In this document: positions 5,593 to 9,579 of the stretch, one piece after another
Position numbering within the stretch: position 1 is the first letter of the stretch
Layout of the letters: every line of letters starts with the position of its first letter
Translations under genes and position numbers: made by a program
Assembly: GCA_016762995.1 (NCBI GenBank)
Contig: JAESUT010000082.1
Coordinates: forward strand, 4,442-14,020
Source: Gammaproteobacteria bacterium
GTDB taxonomy: Bacteria > Pseudomonadota > Gammaproteobacteria > Pseudomonadales > Pseudohongiellaceae
DNA: 9,579 bases
Reading direction: 5' to 3'
The notes under the pieces: model-generated
Database searches by the model: none
What the model was told of the DNA's origin: nothing
The model's input: only the letters and a program-made list of their open reading frames with translations

Positions 5593-8334
5593 ATGGAAAA
5601 AATCCTACTCTCTCTAAGCGATGCGTTCGCTCAAGCTCCTTACAAGGTGCTGAAGTACAAGAGTTTTGTGCTCGCCGGCCTGATTGTTATGACTACCATC
5701 ATGGTCTACGGCATCACTACCCGAACTACAATGGACATGACAACCGACAGCTTCCTCGATGAAGCCGACCCAGCTGCCATAGCACTCGACGAATTTCGTG
5801 AACAGTTCGGTAGTGACGAGTCCATCTTCCTCGTGTACCGGGCGAAGGATGGAAATGTATTCTCCAGAGAATCTATGGAAGCGGCACAACAGCTGACAGA
5901 CGATCTACGGAACTGGCAGTCACTGGACCGAAGTCAGTACCCCGAATCAGTGAACGGCATCGTGCTTGACTGGGATGAGCTAAATCATATTCGCCGCGTG
6001 CAATCTATCGCCAATCTTCGCTATCAGGAAAGCATTGGCGATAGCCTGCTCTCAAATCGCTTAGTGCCGAGTTCACTGCCGGAAAGTAATGAAGAGCTAG
6101 GATTGATCCGTGGCAATGCCCTCTCCCAGGAAGACTATCTGCTTGCCTTCTATTCCGAGAATACCGAGTACGGCGCCATACTCATTCAAACAGATTTTGG
6201 TACGAAGCCTGTCGAGGGTTTCGTGTCGGCTGTCGATGCAATCGACGTATCGCTAGATGACAGCTTTGGTGCATTCAATGACGATGAGACCTTCAATCTA
6301 GAATTCAATGAAGATATAGAAGTGCAGGAAATTGAATTCGAGGCAGTAGACATGCTCGGCTACACCTCGTTCCAAATCATGTCTAGGGCGATCTACGAGA
6401 AGTACGAAGCACAGTTTGAGTTCTTTCCAGTCGGCACACCTCCACTCATGGAATTCATGCTCGAGATGCTGGGCGAGATGATGGTCCTCGGTATAATTCT
6501 GGTACTGATTTTTACACTCCTCCTATGGATTCTGTTTCGCTCATTCAGCGCAGTTATTTGGCCACTTGTTACAATTCTATTGAGCATTGCCTGGGCATGG
6601 GGGATACCTGCATGGACAGGCGTTGTTTTGACGACGATGATCTCACTTACGATCATGCTGATTTTCGCCGTGGGTATTGCAGACTGTGTGCACGTTATGA
6701 GCGCCTATTTTTCCTTTCGCCGAGAAGGCGAAGAGCATCACATAGCCCTCTCCCATGCCTATGGCAAAACTGGCTTAGCCATATTAGTAACTACCGTCAC
6801 TACCATGTGTGGTGTTATGGCCTTAGCGACTTCCGATCTGGCGATGATTCAAGTATTCGGATGGACGTCTGCCGTAGGCGTGTTTCTCGCCTTCTTCTTT
6901 ACGATCGTTCTGCTACCAATACTACTCGACCTTTGGCACCCGGGAAATCCCGATGCAGACGCAAGCTTTGCAGACAAGCTGGGCAAGCGTTGGCATAGCC
7001 TGAAGAGAAATACCAAGTTCTGCATAGCCGTAGTTTACTTCGCCGCTGTATTTGCGACTTTAGGATTAGCCGTGGGTAGCTATATAGCCTTGGTGACTCT
7101 CCTTACCTATGTGGTTGTGAACTGGCAGAAACCGATCCTCGATGCCGTGCCAGGCATAACAGCACGCTATCCCTATGTCATTATGGCTATCTTCGGCAGC
7201 ATCTTTATTGCCTGTTTGTACGGCATGAGCAAAATTCGCATCGACAGCAACATGGCAGAGCTCACGCGAGAAGGCTCCGCCATTCAACGCGCCTACGCCG
7301 TGGTAGATGAGAACATGGCAGGCTCACAAAGCCTGGAGATTGTCATCAATACAAATACCATCGATGGCATGATGAACCCAAGGCTCTTGCAGGCGGTAGA
7401 TGAATTGCAGACCCGCATCGAGGCGAGATACCCGAACGAAATATCGCGCACAAATTCCTTGGCGAATATCGTGAAAGAAACCAACAAGGTCATGAACGAT
7501 GACGACCCTGCCTTTGACCGAATTCCCGATTCGGAGTTAATGGTTTCGCAACTTCTCTACCTTTTCAACAGCTCCAACCCAGAAGATCGCCGCGCACTCG
7601 TATCAGACGATTACAGCAAGTCGCATATTTCGATTAGTGCTTACAATGCGGGGTCCTATCAATACCAAGCCTTCTTTACAGAAATGGAAGAAGAAATTGC
7701 GGACACCTTCTCTGGCCTTGAAGCTGAATTCCCAGAATTGCAGGTAACCGTTACCGGCAGCATGGCGATGATGATGCGTATGGCAGATGATCTTGCCCGC
7801 TCACAGTATGCCAGCCTGCTGCTGGCGCTTGGCATCATCAGCGTCATCATGATTGTGACTCTAGGGTCCTTTCAGGGCGGCTTGCTCGCGATGATTCCGA
7901 ATATGATTCCAGCAGTGTTGAGCTTTGGTCTCATGGGTCTACTCGGCCTACCACTCGATGCTGACACCTTGTTAATTGCACCGATCATCATCGGCATCGC
8001 CGTAGACGATACGATTCACTTCATGACTCACTACCGAATCGATCTCGCACGTACGGGAAGTATCAGTAAGGCGTTGATCAGCACAATTCGCGACGTCGGT
8101 CAGGCGGTAATGTTCACAACAATGATCTTGGCGCTCAGCTTTGCCCTTTTGAGCTTCTCAGGACACTTGGGTATGGCCAAAATGGGATTCTTCGGAGCGA
8201 TCGCAATATTCTTCGCCCTGCTCTGCGATCTGTTCTTGATCCCAGCGATGATAATTACTTTTAAACCGACGTTTGGCGTAAAGAACGTGAACAAAGAGAT
8301 CGATTTCTCAAAAGCAACGACAGTACACTCGTAG
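5593..8334 (+). CDS. RND/MMPL-family inner-membrane transporter
   Basis: A 913-residue polytopic protein with the two-fold RND plan. TM1 is about 24-42, a large periplasmic loop 43-290 follows, then a first membrane block (about 293-448), a linker, TM7 (about 527-546), a second periplasmic loop (about 548-765) and a second membrane block (about 766-890). The proton-relay region shows as GIADCVH with Asp364 in the first half and GIAVDDTIH with Asp805-Asp806 in the second. Two additional hydrophobic stretches (about 477-493 and 495-509) sit in the linker where RND proteins normally have only a cytoplasmic connector. Loop 1 has an acidic section (about 216-253). The LolA-like gene 25 nt downstream suggests export of lipid-like cargo from the inner membrane driven by proton-motive force. 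No Shine-Dalgarno is visible before the ATG. The substrate is unknown; this is not an AcrB-type drug pump, which would be longer. Confidence 0.92.
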   Translation: MEKILLSLSDAFAQAPYKVLKYKSFVLAGLIVMTTIMVYGITTRTTMDMTTDSFLDEADPAAIALDEFREQFGSDESIFLVYRAKDGNVFSRESMEAAQQLTDDLRNWQSLDRSQYPESVNGIVLDWDELNHIRRVQSIANLRYQESIGDSLLSNRLVPSSLPESNEELGLIRGNALSQEDYLLAFYSENTEYGAILIQTDFGTKPVEGFVSAVDAIDVSLDDSFGAFNDDETFNLEFNEDIEVQEIEFEAVDMLGYTSFQIMSRAIYEKYEAQFEFFPVGTPPLMEFMLEMLGEMMVLGIILVLIFTLLLWILFRSFSAVIWPLVTILLSIAWAWGIPAWTGVVLTTMISLTIMLIFAVGIADCVHVMSAYFSFRREGEEHHIALSHAYGKTGLAILVTTVTTMCGVMALATSDLAMIQVFGWTSAVGVFLAFFFTIVLLPILLDLWHPGNPDADASFADKLGKRWHSLKRNTKFCIAVVYFAAVFATLGLAVGSYIALVTLLTYVVVNWQKPILDAVPGITARYPYVIMAIFGSIFIACLYGMSKIRIDSNMAELTREGSAIQRAYAVVDENMAGSQSLEIVINTNTIDGMMNPRLLQAVDELQTRIEARYPNEISRTNSLANIVKETNKVMNDDDPAFDRIPDSELMVSQLLYLFNSSNPEDRRALVSDDYSKSHISISAYNAGSYQYQAFFTEMEEEIADTFSGLEAEFPELQVTVTGSMAMMMRMADDLARSQYASLLLALGIISVIMIVTLGSFQGGLLAMIPNMIPAVLSFGLMGLLGLPLDADTLLIAPIIIGIAVDDTIHFMTHYRIDLARTGSISKALISTIRDVGQAVMFTTMILALSFALLSFSGHLGMAKMGFFGAIAIFFALLCDLFLIPAMIITFKPTFGVKNVNKEIDFSKATTVHS

Positions 8335-8359
8335 AATACGATGAAAACAGGAGATAAAA

Positions 8360-9259
8360 ATGCAAGGTAATATTCTAAGCAAGGCAGTAATTAGCTTGGT
8401 AGCGGCCCTGCTTCTAATTCCACTGCAAAGCATTGCACAAGATCTTAGTGGAAGAGAGATCATGGAGAAGGTGGAGGACAACCGCCGCGCCACTTCGAAT
8501 TCCGCGCTTTCTCGCATGCAACTTTCAACCTGCAAGTTTGGCGTTCGCGAAGGAAAAATTACTTGCGCCGAGCGACCGCGGGTAAAGTCATTGGAATCAG
8601 TTGGCAAGGGATATGGCCCTGATCTCAAAGACAGCCGTTCAATCGCGATCCTTTTAGACCCGCCAGCTGAACGCGGCATTGGCATGCTGAGCTTTATCTA
8701 TGACGACGGCGCGACAGACAATGAAACTTGGTTGTACCTATCGGCCTTAGGTCGGGTAAAGCGAATCGCTAGCGGCAGTTCAGACGACGAAACTGAGCCT
8801 GGCTCGCTTTTCGGCTCCGAGTTCACAACCGAAGATCAAGACACAGGAAAGCTGGATGAATATGAGATAAACCTGCTCGAAGAAACGGTGGAATCTGGTC
8901 GCGAAGTCTGGAAAATTGAGACAATTCCCAACGAGAAACGCGCGCGACAATCTCGCTATTCCCGCACTGTGCTGTATATCGACAAAGAACGCTTCGTCGA
9001 GCTTAGAATGGAAATGTACGACCAGTACGGCAAAGAAATTAAGCGCATGCTAGGAGCGCGAGTCGAGCTGATGAACGGCTTCTGGGTGGCACGATCAACG
9101 ACTATAATGAACCTTGTAACCAACCGGCTCTCCAACATGGCTTTTCTCGAGATGCATACTGGCATCGATGTGCCCGACGAATTTTTGACTCAACGCACGC
9201 TCACTGATGCCGCTTTCAGAGAGACCGAGCTGGCAAAATTGCGCGCACAGATTGATTAA
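8360..9259 (+). CDS. LolA-like periplasmic protein ('outer membrane lipoprotein-sorting protein')
   Basis: A 299-residue exported protein. Signal peptide about 1-26 with likely cleavage after SIA (A26/Q27) and no lipobox. ILLDPPAERGIGMLSF (97-112), ETWLYLSALGRVKRI (122-136) and SLFGSEFTTED (149-159) correspond to the P-x-x-x-R-G-x-G-x-L, W-L-Y-L-P-A-L-x-R-V-R-R-I and S-F-x-G-x-D-x-x-x-E-D signatures of the LolA-like family regularly found beside RND/MMPL transporters. Such proteins have a half-open beta-barrel that can hold acyl chains and probably shuttle a lipid or lipidated cargo across the periplasm. Between the first helix and the core strands is a segment with Cys58 and Cys69 that could form a disulfide-tied hairpin; I do not recall this as standard. 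AGGAGA (8349-8354) five bases before the ATG fixes the start. The gene lies 25 nt after the transporter, so the two are surely co-transcribed. Confidence 0.9.
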   Translation: MQGNILSKAVISLVAALLLIPLQSIAQDLSGREIMEKVEDNRRATSNSALSRMQLSTCKFGVREGKITCAERPRVKSLESVGKGYGPDLKDSRSIAILLDPPAERGIGMLSFIYDDGATDNETWLYLSALGRVKRIASGSSDDETEPGSLFGSEFTTEDQDTGKLDEYEINLLEETVESGREVWKIETIPNEKRARQSRYSRTVLYIDKERFVELRMEMYDQYGKEIKRMLGARVELMNGFWVARSTTIMNLVTNRLSNMAFLEMHTGIDVPDEFLTQRTLTDAAFRETELAKLRAQID

Positions 9260-9273
9260 TCGAAACACTGAGA

Positions 9274-9579
9274 ATGACAGAAACAAAGAAAATCGCCGGC
9301 CTTGCCGTCGCCACCCTGCTTACTGTACTAAATTCTGCGAATGCGCAGAACGACGCTTTAGTACTCGATGACGATGTGCCGTTCAACGGAGATTTCACAT
9401 TCGACGACGATCTATTCAGCAGTGCTTTCGACGAAGACAGTTCAGCCAATACCAGTTCCTGGCTGGATGATTTTACTGTCAAGATTAGCCAGCAGTTTTC
9501 TGGACAGATAAACAATCACACAATAGAGGTTGCCCCCGGCATTTCCCTCCCGCGCGAGGCTGAGTTGGAAACTAATCGG
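9274..9579 (+). CDS. Exported Asp-rich protein, N-terminal part (possible outer-membrane barrel)
   Basis: An open frame of 102 codons from ATG 9274 runs off the window end. The first 24 residues are a signal peptide (K5-K6, hydrophobic 7-19, cleavage after ANA, A24/Q25). The mature start is rich in Asp and Phe (LDDDVPFNGDFTFDDDLF, residues 31-48, then AFDED), followed by DFTVKISQQFSG (66-77) and APGISLPREAELETNR. The alternating polar/hydrophobic strand ending in a conserved-looking Asn-Arg resembles the first strands of outer-membrane beta-barrel proteins that often follow RND plus LolA-like pairs. Too little is present to assign a family. It starts 14 nt after the LolA-like gene, with only a weak TGAGA before the ATG, which fits translational linkage in one operon. 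Confidence 0.75.
   Translation, partial: MTETKKIAGLAVATLLTVLNSANAQNDALVLDDDVPFNGDFTFDDDLFSSAFDEDSSANTSSWLDDFTVKISQQFSGQINNHTIEVAPGISLPREAELETNR

Noticed and set aside
8308..8685. Minus-strand open frame of 125 codons opposite the LolA-like gene start.
   Set aside because: It lies antisense to the confident transporter end and LolA-like gene, with no recognisable protein features.

Overview
The window looks like a chromosomal segment of a Gram-negative bacterium, most likely a gammaproteobacterium of the marine or aquatic type. The grounds are an E. coli-like Tag C-terminus, two lipobox lipoproteins (one of the DUF4156 type), and an RND/MMPL transporter followed by a LolA-like periplasmic protein. 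The assignment rests on gene content and a balanced base composition only. No rRNA, intact tRNA, transposase, phage gene or CRISPR array is visible.

Left part (1-681, plus strand): the last 25 codons of a 3-methyladenine DNA glycosylase I gene (tag), then a small VOC/glyoxalase-fold protein. A convergent gap follows that holds two strong hairpins, one serving as terminator for each direction.

Middle (682-4666, all minus strand, transcribed right to left): an FAD-linked D-2-hydroxyacid dehydrogenase resembling D-2-hydroxyglutarate dehydrogenase, a divergent SDR protein lacking the usual YxxxK catalytic pair, a nitroreductase-family flavoprotein, a degenerate response-regulator-receiver-like protein, and a small lipoprotein. 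The first three are redox enzymes with short gaps and could form one catabolic or detoxifying unit. A six-copy 14-bp tandem repeat lies between the nitroreductase and the receiver-like gene.

Divergent gap (4667-4877): it carries an 18-nt sequence that fits the tRNA D-arm consensus but has no tRNA around it. It is followed on the plus strand by a DUF4156-type lipoprotein and then a 400-nt stretch without a convincing gene.

Right part (5593 to the end, plus strand): a 913-residue RND/MMPL transporter with an apparent extra membrane hairpin between its two halves, a LolA-like 'outer membrane lipoprotein-sorting' protein 25 nt downstream, and 14 nt further an exported, aspartate-rich protein cut by the window end. 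The likely logic is inner-membrane pump, periplasmic carrier and exported or outer-membrane component, moving a lipid-like cargo. This is the most system-like part of the window. The cargo and the role of the third protein are unknown.
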